Source: Allobosea lathyri (lineage in GTDB: Bacteria; Pseudomonadota; Alphaproteobacteria; Rhizobiales; Beijerinckiaceae). From it: a stretch of 64,000 nt of DNA. The stretch lies in contig NZ_FNUY01000008.1 in the NCBI RefSeq assembly GCF_900108245.1, positions 62,001 to 126,000 of the forward strand, written 5' to 3'. The notes beneath the pieces were generated by a model. It was given only the letters and a program-made list of their open reading frames with translations, did not search any database and was not told the origin of the DNA. Shown piece by piece: positions 32,467 through 39,679 of the stretch (its first letter is position 1; each line of letters begins with the position of its first letter). The position numbers and the translations under genes were made by a program.

Positions 32467-34778
32467 ACGTCCAGAGCTCAAATCCGTTCGAGCGTCTGTG
32501 GGCGCTGGGCTATCACCGGCTCTGCCCGATCGTCCCCCCGAACGCCCCGTTGTCAGAGCGCTCGTCGCTTGCCAGGCGTATCAAGGCCAACCCGAAGGCC
32601 GATGCCCGCGGCAAGGTCCCGGGCGTGAAATGGCCCGATGGCACATGGAGCGGCCTGGACTTCGTCAGCGTCGAGAGCACGCCGGCCGATCTCGTCTCAT
32701 GGCACGGCATGCAAGCCGGCGTCGGCGTGAAGACGGGGCAGGGCCTCGTCCTGATCGACGCCGACACGAAGAACGAAGCGCACGCCAGGATCATCAAGGA
32801 TGAGATCGAGCGCCGCTTCGGCTCCCTCCCTGTCCGCATAGGCCAGTACCCAAAAGCGGGGTATCTCGTCCGCACGGATGCTGACTTCACATACACCAGG
32901 ATCGAGTTCGGCCTGCGCGACGACAAAGGCCGCCTGCTCGACAGGGTGGAGATCCTGGCGGATGGCAGGCAGTTCGTCTCCTGCGGCATCCACCCGGCCA
33001 CCGGGCAAGCCTACAGGTGGCCAGACGGCATGCCGGCCTATGCCGACCTGCCTTACGTCGCAGGACCCGATCTCTCGGCCCTGCTGAAGGCCTTGACCGA
33101 ACTGCTCCCGTCAGCGACAGCGCCCACGACCGAGGGCGGCGGGAACGAATACGACCAGCGCTCCCTTGCCGGCGATCTGGCCACTGTCACGAAGGCGGTA
33201 TCCGCCCTCCCGAACACGACGGCTCTGTTCCCGACCAGGGAAAGCTACAGGGACGTCGGCTATGCGATCCGGGCGGCGCTCCCCGACAACCAGGCTGCAG
33301 GCCTCGAGCTGTTCCAGCAATGGGCCGCCAAATGGGACGACGGGGAGGGGGGTAACGATCCCGACGTGGTCGCAGCGGATTGGCATCGCATGAAGCCGCC
33401 CTATCGCCGCGGCGCCTCATGGCTCTACGAACTCGCCGAGGATCATTCGCGGGGCACCTTCAGCGTCGCGGAGCGGTGGCTGGAAGAGCCCGGCTCAGAC
33501 ACCCCCCTGTTCCCGGAAAACTTACCAAACGCTTTTGGAAATTCGGCTTCCCTGATCGAGGCGACGCCCTATGGTTTCCCGGACCCGGCGAAGATCCCGA
33601 AACGGCAGTGGCTCTACGACAACCACTATATCCGCAAGTTCGTATCCGCCACGGTGGCTCCGTCAGGCGTCGGCAAGTCATCACTGAAGATCGTCGAGGC
33701 GCTGGCCATGGCCAGCGGCAAGCCTCTCCTTGGCGCGCAGCCGACGGGCACGTATCGCGTCTGGCTGTGGAATGGCGAAGACCCGATGGACGAGCTGGAA
33801 CGCCGCATCAGCGCGGCTATGCAGCACTATGGCCTGACCCGGGAAGATGTCGGCGATCGGCTGTTCGTGGACAGCGGGCGCAATATGGAGATCGTGCTGG
33901 CGTCGGAGACGCGCGACGGGTGCCGCATCGCCGAACCGGTTGCGGGCGCCGTGCTGGCCACGATCGAGGCGAACCGTCTGGACGTGCTGACGCTTGATCC
34001 GTTCATCTCGACGCATCGCGTCTCCGAGAACGATAACGGCGCGATCGACATGGTCGTAAAGAAATGGGCGAAGATCGCGGATGCGGGCAATGCATCCGTC
34101 GAGCTCGTGCACCACGTCCGAAAATTGAATGGTGGCGAGGTCACGGTTGAGGATGGGCGCGGCGCGGTGTCGCTGCTCGCGGCGGCACGGTCGGCCCGTG
34201 CCCTATCCCGCATGTCAAAGGTCGATGCGGTGCGCATGGGGCTGGTCGACGTGCACAAGAGGCTGTTTCACTTCGCCGACGACAAGAACAACCTGGCGCC
34301 CCCTGCGCCGGCCGATGGCGGGCAATGGTTCGAGCTGGCCAGTGTCGCGCTCGGGAATGGCTTGACGCTCGATGCGGGCGGGATGGCGGGGCCGGAGGGG
34401 GCAGACGCCCTGACGGCGATCATGAGTGGCGATAGCGTCGGCGTGGTGCGCCGCTACGTCCTGGAAGCCCGCACGCATGCCGTCGCAGCGGACGACAAGG
34501 CATCGACCCTGGCGCTTGTCCGTGCGGGCGAGTGGCGCCGCGATCCTCGAGCCGGCGATGCGTGGATTGGCGTCCCAATCGCGCAAGGATTGGGCTTGGA
34601 TCTGTTCGAAGAAGAGGCCAAGGGGCGCGTCAAAAGCATCGTCGCGCAGTGGATCAAGGACGGGATACTTAAGGAGATCACGAAGAACGACGCCCAGCGG
34701 CGCCCTAGAACATTCGTCGAAGTGGTCGAAAATAGCGGGATACAAAACCTGGAAGATGGCCTTTCAGTCTTCGATTGA
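32463..34778 (+). CDS. Bifunctional prim-pol / RepA-like helicase
   Basis: A 771-residue replication protein. The N-terminal ~280 residues look like a primase-polymerase domain: GLVLIDADTKNEA supplies catalytic acidic residues, and DRVEILADGRQFVSCGIHPATGQAYRW follows. The middle is a RecA-like ATPase with Walker A APSGVGKSS near residue 400 and a Walker B-like LDVLTLDPFI, then VELVHHVRK, as in RepA/AAA_25 hexameric helicases. It would prime and unwind at the origin. An iteron-like cluster begins 9 bp after its stop. Confidence 0.85.
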   Translation: MNVQSSNPFERLWALGYHRLCPIVPPNAPLSERSSLARRIKANPKADARGKVPGVKWPDGTWSGLDFVSVESTPADLVSWHGMQAGVGVKTGQGLVLIDADTKNEAHARIIKDEIERRFGSLPVRIGQYPKAGYLVRTDADFTYTRIEFGLRDDKGRLLDRVEILADGRQFVSCGIHPATGQAYRWPDGMPAYADLPYVAGPDLSALLKALTELLPSATAPTTEGGGNEYDQRSLAGDLATVTKAVSALPNTTALFPTRESYRDVGYAIRAALPDNQAAGLELFQQWAAKWDDGEGGNDPDVVAADWHRMKPPYRRGASWLYELAEDHSRGTFSVAERWLEEPGSDTPLFPENLPNAFGNSASLIEATPYGFPDPAKIPKRQWLYDNHYIRKFVSATVAPSGVGKSSLKIVEALAMASGKPLLGAQPTGTYRVWLWNGEDPMDELERRISAAMQHYGLTREDVGDRLFVDSGRNMEIVLASETRDGCRIAEPVAGAVLATIEANRLDVLTLDPFISTHRVSENDNGAIDMVVKKWAKIADAGNASVELVHHVRKLNGGEVTVEDGRGAVSLLAAARSARALSRMSKVDAVRMGLVDVHKRLFHFADDKNNLAPPAPADGGQWFELASVALGNGLTLDAGGMAGPEGADALTAIMSGDSVGVVRRYVLEARTHAVAADDKASTLALVRAGEWRRDPRAGDAWIGVPIAQGLGLDLFEEEAKGRVKSIVAQWIKDGILKEITKNDAQRRPRTFVEVVENSGIQNLEDGLSVFD

Positions 34779-34786
34779 AGCGTTTT

Positions 34787-34943
34787 GCTCCAGTGCTCCA
34801 GTTGCTTTTTATCTGGAGCAAAGAGTGGAGCAGCTACCCCAGTGCTCCAGTGCTCCAGTTATGTACCCCCTGTAAGGGGTAACATAACCTGGACGCAACT
34901 GGAGCGGCCCGATCCGGGACCAGAGCGCCAAGACAACTGGAGC
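34787..34943. other. Candidate replication origin (iteron-like repeats)
   Basis: GCTCCAGT occurs exactly at 34,787, 34,795, 34,844 and 34,852 (two tandem pairs). Its complement ACTGGAGC occurs at 34,898 and 34,936, with one-mismatch inverted copies at 34,812 and 34,824. Between them lies a 12-bp hairpin (GTTATGTACCCC / GGGGTAACATAAC, one bulge) at about 34,858-34,885. No ORF fits here. Position just after the primase-helicase gene and before a strand switch suits an origin. Confidence 0.55.
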
Positions 34944-34952
34944 AAGGCCAAA

Positions 34953-34963
34953 GACATTATGTC
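34953..34963. promoter_or_regulatory. GACA-N3-TGTC operator-like palindrome
   Basis: GACATTATGTC, the same inverted half-sites as the early operators, at the 3' end of the leftward cluster and beside the iteron region. Confidence 0.4.
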
Positions 34964-35267
34964 AGATGTTGGCGCACCCGCCGCGATATGTAACCCGTGT
35001 GATGCGCCAACTGTCCGCGCCAACTGTTCGGCTGGTCGGTGTGGCGTCGATCAGGAGGTTGCAGGTTCCAGTCGCAGCGACGAACACACGACCGGTCGAT
35101 GTGGGGTAGTAGCTGGTCGGGGCGATCGTGGTCTGACGGATGAAGGTGTCAACGCTCTGGCCAACGAAAGACGCGAAGCGCTCCTGCTCGGAGGCCTCGC
35201 GTTGTTCGATCGTCGTACAGGCGGTGAGGGTGATGGCGGCGACGGCAACGGCGAGTAGGGCGCGCAA
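34962..35267 (-). CDS. Small lipoprotein
   Basis: From a TTG at 35,267 with GGAG upstream, the 101-residue product starts MRALLAVAVAAITLTACTT, a lipoprotein signal with lipobox LTAC. The mature part has GTCNLLIDATP and ends in GGCANI. It is the last gene of the leftward cluster. A longer frame extends upstream but would bury the signal peptide. Function unknown; an outer-membrane receptor-masking role is one possibility. Confidence 0.6.
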   Translation of the reverse strand: MRALLAVAVAAITLTACTTIEQREASEQERFASFVGQSVDTFIRQTTIAPTSYYPTSTGRVFVAATGTCNLLIDATPTSRTVGADSWRITRVTYRGGCANI

Positions 35268-35328
35268 GGTGCTGCTCCGGCTTTGACGCCGCGCCCGTTG
35301 CGCGACCAGCCAGATGCTAGCGTTTAAG

Positions 35329-35436
35329 TCATCTGCCGAATAGGTCCCACAGACGGCCGCATAGCCAGCCGACACCCCAGGGGACGGCACAGAAGGCGAT
35401 CAGGGCCAGGGCGAGCAGCAGGGCCAGCAGGATCAT
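35329..35436 (-). CDS. 35-residue membrane peptide
   Basis: ATG at 35,436 gives MILLALLLALALIAFCAVPW followed by GVGWLCGRLWDLFGR, a single hydrophobic helix. Its start overlaps the stop of the upstream gene, which argues for real translation. Confidence 0.5.
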   Translation of the reverse strand: MILLALLLALALIAFCAVPWGVGWLCGRLWDLFGR

Positions 35437-35645
35437 GCCGCGGCCCTCTGCGACGCTGCGGCGCGCGTCCAGTTGAGCACGCGCATGGTGGCGCGGCGAT
35501 GGGCGGGGGAGAGGCGGTTCGCGAAGTGCAGGGCGTCCCGGACGCAGCGTGTGGCATAGCCCGGGTCATTGCACTTGAGCCAATAGCTGGCGCGACGCAT
35601 GCACACACGCCAGCGGTCATCGGGGCTGAGATTGTTCAGGCTCAT
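35433..35645 (-). CDS. Small basic protein
   Basis: A 70-residue protein (MSLNNLSPDDRWRVCMRRASYWLKCNDPGYATRCVRDALHFANRLSP), Arg-rich with three cysteines. It overlaps both neighbours by 4 bp. No family is recognised. Confidence 0.55.
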   Translation of the reverse strand: MSLNNLSPDDRWRVCMRRASYWLKCNDPGYATRCVRDALHFANRLSPAHRRATMRVLNWTRAAASQRAAA

Positions 35646-35827
35646 GACTTGGCGCCTTCCGCATCGCGACGCTCGACGAAGCGAGCGAAGGCCACACCAG
35701 CGCGCCATTCCGCATTTGCTGCCGCCAGTGAAATCCGGTTGCTGACGTAGAGCCGCGTAAATGTCTGCTTGTCGCCTGTGGCGCCCGCAGCACGCATTGC
35801 CCGCAGGATCTTTTCGCGGTTGCTCAT
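35642..35827 (-). CDS. Small hypothetical protein
   Basis: A 61-residue protein (MSNREKILRAMRAAGATGDKQTFTRLYVSNRISLAAANAEWRAGVAFARFVERRD), helical by eye. It overlaps both neighbours by 4 bp within the leftward cluster. Confidence 0.55.
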   Translation of the reverse strand: MSNREKILRAMRAAGATGDKQTFTRLYVSNRISLAAANAEWRAGVAFARFVERRDAEGAKS

Positions 35828-35937
35828 AGCGAACCCCTTTCGAAGCGGCGCACGGCGTCGATGTGACGGACGACCAGGCCGGCGAACAGCACGAGCAGCG
35901 GAAAGACCGCGATTGCGATTTGCAGGTCGATGCTCAT
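35824..35937 (-). CDS. 37-residue membrane peptide
   Basis: ATG at 35,937 gives MSIDLQIAIAVFPLLVLFAG, then LVVRHIDAVRRFERGSL: one transmembrane helix with a basic tail. Both ends overlap neighbours by 4 bp. Confidence 0.5.
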   Translation of the reverse strand: MSIDLQIAIAVFPLLVLFAGLVVRHIDAVRRFERGSL

Positions 35938-36419
35938 GAGACGTGGATCCAGCCGCGATAGGCGTTGATGCCGTAGCATTCACCAAAGGCTTGGGCGGCG
36001 TCCTGCAGACCGTCGGCGATGTCATGCAGGGGCTCGTCCGACGCGAAATCATCTGTCCAGGCGACGCCATGGCCTTGTCGCGCATACCAGAACATGTGGC
36101 CTGCCCGGCGATCGTCAGGAACGCCATCGCCGTGTTGACCGCTCTGATCGGCCAAGCGATCGATCCACTGTCGAGCGAAGCAACCGTCAGGCATGATCGT
36201 GCCGAGGAACTTGTCGCAGTCGCGCTTGATTGATTCGACGCTCGCCTTCGTCAGGCGCTCGACGCCCATCGAGTTCAACAGGTCGTCGTCGTCTTCACTG
36301 CCGCAATCGCCGTTGGTGAAAAACATGGCCTCGACATAGCCCTGCGCGAATTCAGCAAGGCCGTAATAGACGTGCGACGGGGTGCGGCGGGTCGGTGTGT
36401 TGAGGATGAATTCAGGCAT
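35934..36419 (-). CDS. Hypothetical protein
   Basis: A 161-residue protein starting MPEFILNTPTRRTPSHVYYGLAEFAQGYVEAMFFTNGDCGSEDDDDL, acidic and aromatic-rich. No family is recognised. An upstream in-frame extension to 36,515 lies inside the next gene and was not used. It overlaps the membrane peptide gene by 4 bp. Confidence 0.6.
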   Translation of the reverse strand: MPEFILNTPTRRTPSHVYYGLAEFAQGYVEAMFFTNGDCGSEDDDDLLNSMGVERLTKASVESIKRDCDKFLGTIMPDGCFARQWIDRLADQSGQHGDGVPDDRRAGHMFWYARQGHGVAWTDDFASDEPLHDIADGLQDAAQAFGECYGINAYRGWIHVS

Positions 36420-36420
36420 G

Positions 36421-36819
36421 TCACACCGCCTGAAAAACTGAGAAGCCGGCATCGCGAACGGCATCGTCCCAGCGCTTGCCGCCGTCGAGCGACGCGGCAG
36501 CACGGAAAGCGTCATAGTCGTCGAGCGCTTCGCGTGTCAGACGTGGCTCGATACCCATAAGATCGAGCATGCGGCGCGCGGCGTTCGCAACGCTGGCACT
36601 GTCTTTGTCGTAGCCGCCGCCATTGGCGACGCCCTTGACCATCGGCACGCCGAGCCAGTGCACGAAGGCCGTGGTGCGCAGGCCCGAGGTGCTGCGCTTG
36701 ATCGCGACCTTGGCGACGCAGGCGCCGTCACGCTTGTCGATGACGACGTAAGCGGACACGTGAGAGAAGGCGGCGTCGTGTTGATTGTAGACCGCGCCTG
36801 CGTCGGTGAGTTTGGTCAT
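36421..36819 (-). CDS. Hypothetical protein
   Basis: A 132-residue protein (MTKLTDAGAVYNQHDAAFSHVSAYVVIDKRDGACVAKVAIKRSTSGLR) with a beta-rich first half and helical second half (VANAARRMLDLMG). It is a stand-alone domain of a kind common in leftward phage accessory clusters; no named family. Confidence 0.6.
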   Translation of the reverse strand: MTKLTDAGAVYNQHDAAFSHVSAYVVIDKRDGACVAKVAIKRSTSGLRTTAFVHWLGVPMVKGVANGGGYDKDSASVANAARRMLDLMGIEPRLTREALDDYDAFRAAASLDGGKRWDDAVRDAGFSVFQAV

Positions 36820-36900
36820 CGGACAAATCTTTCCCGTTCGCGCCGACCATGTCAGGCGCGTTGCTTTGGTTGAGAGAAGGTTTGGAAGGGTGTTTGCCTG

Positions 36901-37230
36901 TTAGTCTATGCGGTGGGGGCGGACAATATCGAACGCTTCGCGCGCCAATTCTTGATCAGGGAAGATATCGCCGAACGCCTCGCCGTCCCAATTTGCAGAG
37001 AGCGCCATAAGCTCTTTCGCAATTGCTCGCGCCCTTGTCAGACTCTTGAATGAGCCAACCATGAACTTCGAATTGTGCGGGGTGACGGTGTAACCGCTGT
37101 AGTCCAGCTCGCCGCTCCGTGACAGCATCGGGTGAATGTGGAAGGGGCCGAGAACTTCGGCCTCTGCTTCGAGCTCGTAGCCGTAGGGGCTTTCAATCGT
37201 CCGAACGGAGGTTGCTTTGAATTTGGCCAT
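36901..37230 (-). CDS. Hypothetical protein
   Basis: A 109-residue protein (MAKFKATSVRTIESPYGYELEAEAEVLGPFHIHPMLSRSGELDYSGYTVTPH), beta-rich. The ATG at 37,230 follows the upstream stop by 7 bases; the frame extends further but reads through that neighbour. No family is recognised. Confidence 0.58.
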   Translation of the reverse strand: MAKFKATSVRTIESPYGYELEAEAEVLGPFHIHPMLSRSGELDYSGYTVTPHNSKFMVGSFKSLTRARAIAKELMALSANWDGEAFGDIFPDQELAREAFDIVRPHRID

Positions 37231-37237
37231 GATGCCC

Positions 37238-37384
37238 TCACTTACCAGAGGCTTCGGACAGGATGCGGCGAACTTCGTCCGCAGCTTCCTGCCGCGTCGG
37301 CTCACGGCCAAGGCGAACCGCGAGCTTGGCCCAGATCGTGTGCGGGCCTGCGTTCTGGAAGTTGATCGTAACTTGTACGGGCAT
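37238..37384 (-). CDS. 48-residue hypothetical protein
   Basis: ATG at 37,384 gives MPVQVTINFQNAGPHTIWAK, then LAVRLGREPTRQEAADEVRRILSEASGK. It is preceded at the right distance by a bipartite element on the same strand and followed closely by the next gene. Confidence 0.5.
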   Translation of the reverse strand: MPVQVTINFQNAGPHTIWAKLAVRLGREPTRQEAADEVRRILSEASGK

Positions 37385-37393
37385 GGCGGTTGG

Positions 37394-37425
37394 TTCCGTT
37401 CGGTTCGATGTGCGCGAGAATGGAC
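37394..37425 (-). promoter_or_regulatory. Bipartite element, copy 7 (reverse strand)
   Basis: On the reverse strand: GTCCATTCTCGC (two differences), 12-base spacer, GAACGGAA. It is the only clear reverse copy and lies between two reverse-strand genes, so it follows local transcription. Confidence 0.6.
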
Positions 37426-37428
37426 GGT

Positions 37429-37611
37429 CTAGCTGTAGATGAAGGCGCGCTTGGCGCTGCGGACGTCCCGGCGCTCCATGCGGCGGGCGTGGCCTTCGTC
37501 CGAGCTGGCGAAGTCGATCCGGTCGCGAAGGCGGGTACGCTTAGGCAGGGGGAACCCGTTGGCGGTGGCGTTGGCCGAGAGCGAGACGCCTTTGATGGTG
37601 ATGATCGTCAT
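37429..37611 (-). CDS. Small hypothetical protein
   Basis: A 60-residue protein (MTIITIKGVSLSANATANGFPLPKRTRLRDRIDFASSDEGHARRMERRDV), basic at the C-terminus. No family is recognised. Confidence 0.5.
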   Translation of the reverse strand: MTIITIKGVSLSANATANGFPLPKRTRLRDRIDFASSDEGHARRMERRDVRSAKRAFIYS

Positions 37612-37695
37612 GGTGGGTTCCTCCTACGTTGGTGGCGGTGTTGAGGCGCAGGGCGCTTCGTGCTGCGTCGCTTGAGGCGGCGCAGAGGCGAAACG

Positions 37696-37884
37696 TCAGA
37701 TGCGAATTCCGAGTGTAGCGGCGAGATATCCGGCATCTCCGAAGTGCGACGCCTTGCAGCCGATAGCGACGCCTTGAACGGTGGGGATCGAGACGCAGTA
37801 TCCTGCGTCGTTACGGTAGATGTCCCAGTTGCCATGGTGGCAGACAAAGGTGGGGTAGCGGGTCTTGTTGTAGGTCGGGTGCAT
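37696..37884 (-). CDS. Small hypothetical protein, first gene of leftward cluster
   Basis: A 62-residue protein (MHPTYNKTRYPTFVCHHGNWDIYRNDAGYCVSIPTVQGVAIGCKASHF), beta-rich with three cysteines. It is 41 bp from a good reverse promoter and opens the cluster. No family is recognised. Confidence 0.55.
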   Translation of the reverse strand: MHPTYNKTRYPTFVCHHGNWDIYRNDAGYCVSIPTVQGVAIGCKASHFGDAGYLAATLGIRI

Positions 37885-37924
37885 CTCGGAAACTCCGTCC
37901 AGTTCGTCTGCTTCGTTGGATCAA

Positions 37925-37953
37925 CATGTACGGGATGGCGGACATTCTGTCAA
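37925..37953 (-). promoter_or_regulatory. Reverse promoter overlapping a repressor-type operator
   Basis: On the reverse strand: TTGACA (37,953-37,948), 17-bp spacer, TACATG (37,930-37,925). The -35 box lies within GGACATTCTGTCA (37,940-37,952), a one-mismatch early operator. It should drive the leftward small-gene cluster under repressor control. Confidence 0.65.
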
Positions 37954-38109
37954 TATAGTGGGATACAAAACGGACAAAATAATTTGAGGTGATGCCGCGC
38001 GTGGTCGATGCGGGTATGTGCCCGCAACAATGTGAATAGGCTTAACATTGCTGCATAAATCCAACGGTGCTAAGCAGTTACGCCCGTTGCGCAATGGAAG
38101 GTCACCCGA

Positions 38110-38604
38110 ATGCCGCTCAAGAACGGCCGCTTCACCTTGAAGGAAAAGAAGATGGTTGCGGCGATGGCCGTGACGGACAACCCGGAAGCATCAGCCGCAA
38201 TTGCGGGCTATAAAGACCCCGTCATTTCGGGCTGGCGCTTCATGCAAAACCCCATCTTTCAGGAGGCCACACGAGAGGCAGGCCAAGCGCTTCTGCGCGA
38301 GAAAGCGGGCGCGATTGGCGTCGCAACGCTCGTTTCCATCGCCCTGGACGAGAGACAGCCAGCCGGCGCGCGTGTCACGGCCGGCACGAACCTGGTGAAA
38401 CTGTCAGGCATGGCCGTGACAGAGGGGCAGGGGGAGAAGGATCTGCACGAGATGACTGGCGACGAGCTGGCCAAGCACCGCGCCAAGCTCGAACGCCAGG
38501 CGGAAGCAATCACCGCGGCGATGGCCGATCGAGCCCGTCCAGTGCTCGAGAACGAGGCTTCCGAACCCCGGAATGCCCCGGACGCGCCCGACATCTTCGG
38601 TTAA
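38110..38604 (+). CDS. Putative terminase small subunit
   Basis: A 164-residue protein whose N-terminal helical region (GRFTLKEKKMVAAMAVTDNPEASAAIAGYKDPVISGWRFMQNP) resembles the DNA-binding helix-turn-helix of terminase small subunits. It is followed by a helical oligomerisation part and a disordered tail. It should recognise the packaging site. It lies 5.6 kb from the large subunit, which is unusual but seen when HNH, tRNA and lysis genes are inserted between. Confidence 0.68.
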   Translation: MPLKNGRFTLKEKKMVAAMAVTDNPEASAAIAGYKDPVISGWRFMQNPIFQEATREAGQALLREKAGAIGVATLVSIALDERQPAGARVTAGTNLVKLSGMAVTEGQGEKDLHEMTGDELAKHRAKLERQAEAITAAMADRARPVLENEASEPRNAPDAPDIFG

Positions 38605-38769
38605 GTCATTGATACGTATGACATGACAACTCCCCTATAGAGGGAGTGGCATGCGAAAAGGCGGCTCGGCGGGGCGGGGTGGACCCCGGGCCGCCCTCCG
38701 GGGGTAGTCCGCGCGCCCACTCGAAAGCCCCGTCGGGCGTCCGTCCTAATTTTTGAGCGAGATTACGTT

Positions 38770-38783
38770 TTGACAATCTGTCC
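38770..38783 (+). promoter_or_regulatory. TTGACA with overlapping operator
   Basis: TTGACA (38,770-38,775) overlaps TGACAATCTGTCC, a one-mismatch early operator. The expected -10 at 38,793 (GGACGC) is poor, so promoter activity is doubtful, but the operator match is good. Confidence 0.45.
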
Positions 38784-38805
38784 AACCGACACGGACGCAA
38801 CGGAC

Positions 38806-38837
38806 GTCCATATTCACGACAGACATTACGGACGAAA
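38806..38837 (+). promoter_or_regulatory. Bipartite element, copy 8
   Basis: GTCCATATTCAC (two differences), 12-base spacer, then GGACGAAA, upstream of the HNH/AP2 gene and its leader hairpin. Confidence 0.7.
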
Positions 38838-38850
38838 CGCGCTAAACAAC

Positions 38851-38885
38851 GAAGGCCGGGAGCGCGTCAACGCTCACCGGCCTTC
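38851..38885 (+). terminator. Hairpin upstream of HNH/AP2 gene
   Basis: GAAGGCCGG / CCGGCCTTC outer stem with an inner AGCG/CGCT stem, 26 bp before the HNH/AP2 ATG. It lacks a T-run and may be an attenuator. Confidence 0.5.
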
Positions 38886-38911
38886 TGACCACCCCGCACT
38901 GGAGATGCGAC

Positions 38912-39454
38912 ATGGCGTGCTCTGACCTACCCCCAATCGAATTCCTGCGCGAGCGTTTTAGCTACGACCCCGCCGAGGGAGTTGTACGGTGGCGTCGTCG
39001 GACGTTGGCCTCATTCGTCACGGCTTCCAGGGGAAAGACCTGGAACACGCGATACGCCGGCCGCTCCCTCAACCGCTCCGGACGCTACGGCTTCTGCAGC
39101 CTTGAGTACGAGGGTCGGTCCATCAAACTCCGCGAGCACAGGATCGCTTACGCACTCGTCACCGGGCGGACAGGCTTCCCTGAAATCGACCACGCCGACG
39201 GTCGCGGTGACAGCAACGCATTCGCTAACCTTCGCCTCGCCACTCGATCACAGAACAACGCCAACCGAGGCGGGTTCTCGCGATCCGGCCTCCCTAAAGG
39301 CGTGACCGCCCGCGGGAAGCGCTTCATGGCGAGCGCCCACGCCGGGAAAGGCCAAACGAAGTATCTCGGAACGTTTGATACCGCCGACGAAGCGCACGCC
39401 GCCTTCTGTCGCTACGCCGAGGCACGCCACGGAGCGTTCTTCCGCCCCGCCTGA
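38912..39454 (+). CDS. HNH endonuclease with AP2 domain
   Basis: A 180-residue protein with an HNH_3 core (REHRIAYALVTGRTGFPEIDHADGRGDSNAFANLRLATRSQN), then an AP2-type DNA-binding domain (LPKGVTARGKRFMASAHAGKGQTKYLGTFDTADEAHAAFCRYAE). This is a mobile or packaging-associated HNH protein; HNH genes beside terminase genes can assist cos cleavage. The ATG at 38,912 begins before the conserved start. Confidence 0.88.
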   Translation: MACSDLPPIEFLRERFSYDPAEGVVRWRRRTLASFVTASRGKTWNTRYAGRSLNRSGRYGFCSLEYEGRSIKLREHRIAYALVTGRTGFPEIDHADGRGDSNAFANLRLATRSQNNANRGGFSRSGLPKGVTARGKRFMASAHAGKGQTKYLGTFDTADEAHAAFCRYAEARHGAFFRPA

Positions 39455-39576
39455 CACCGACACGATCCGACCCGCCAGAACCGGGCCGAAGCGGTCTTGA
39501 CGTCGTCCGGAATGTCTGGCATCCAACCACCATGAACGCGAACGGCACCCGCAACACCCCACGACCGCGCCCAAGC

Positions 39577-39655
39577 CAGGGCGTGGGGGAGTTTGGCCGT
39601 CCCCGCCGCACTCGGAATGCGGAGATCGCAGGTTCAAATCCTGCCGCCCTGACCA
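39577..39655 (+). tRNA. tRNA-Pro(CGG)
   Basis: A full cloverleaf of 79 nt: acceptor CAGGGCG / CGCCCTG, D stem GGGG/CCCC, anticodon stem CCGCA / TGCGG with loop CTCGGAA (anticodon CGG), T arm GCAGG-TTCAAAT-CCTGC, discriminator A and encoded CCA. It reads CCG proline codons. It lies within the prophage between the HNH gene and the gp49-like gene. Confidence 0.88.
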
Positions 39656-39679
39656 ACTCCCGATATTGACGTCCGCTTC

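Larger units (their letters stand above)
38605..38911 (+). other. Non-coding region with GC-rich structure, possible packaging site
   Basis: No ORF is credible here. It holds an ACTCCC/GGGAGT hairpin (about 38,626-38,650), a very GC-rich block (about 38,665-38,720) with GGACCCCGGGCC-type symmetry, an operator-like TGACAATCTGTCC (38,771) over a TTGACA, bipartite element 8 and a hairpin (38,851). Sequence between the terminase small gene and an HNH gene is where cos sites often lie; that reading is inference. Confidence 0.35.
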
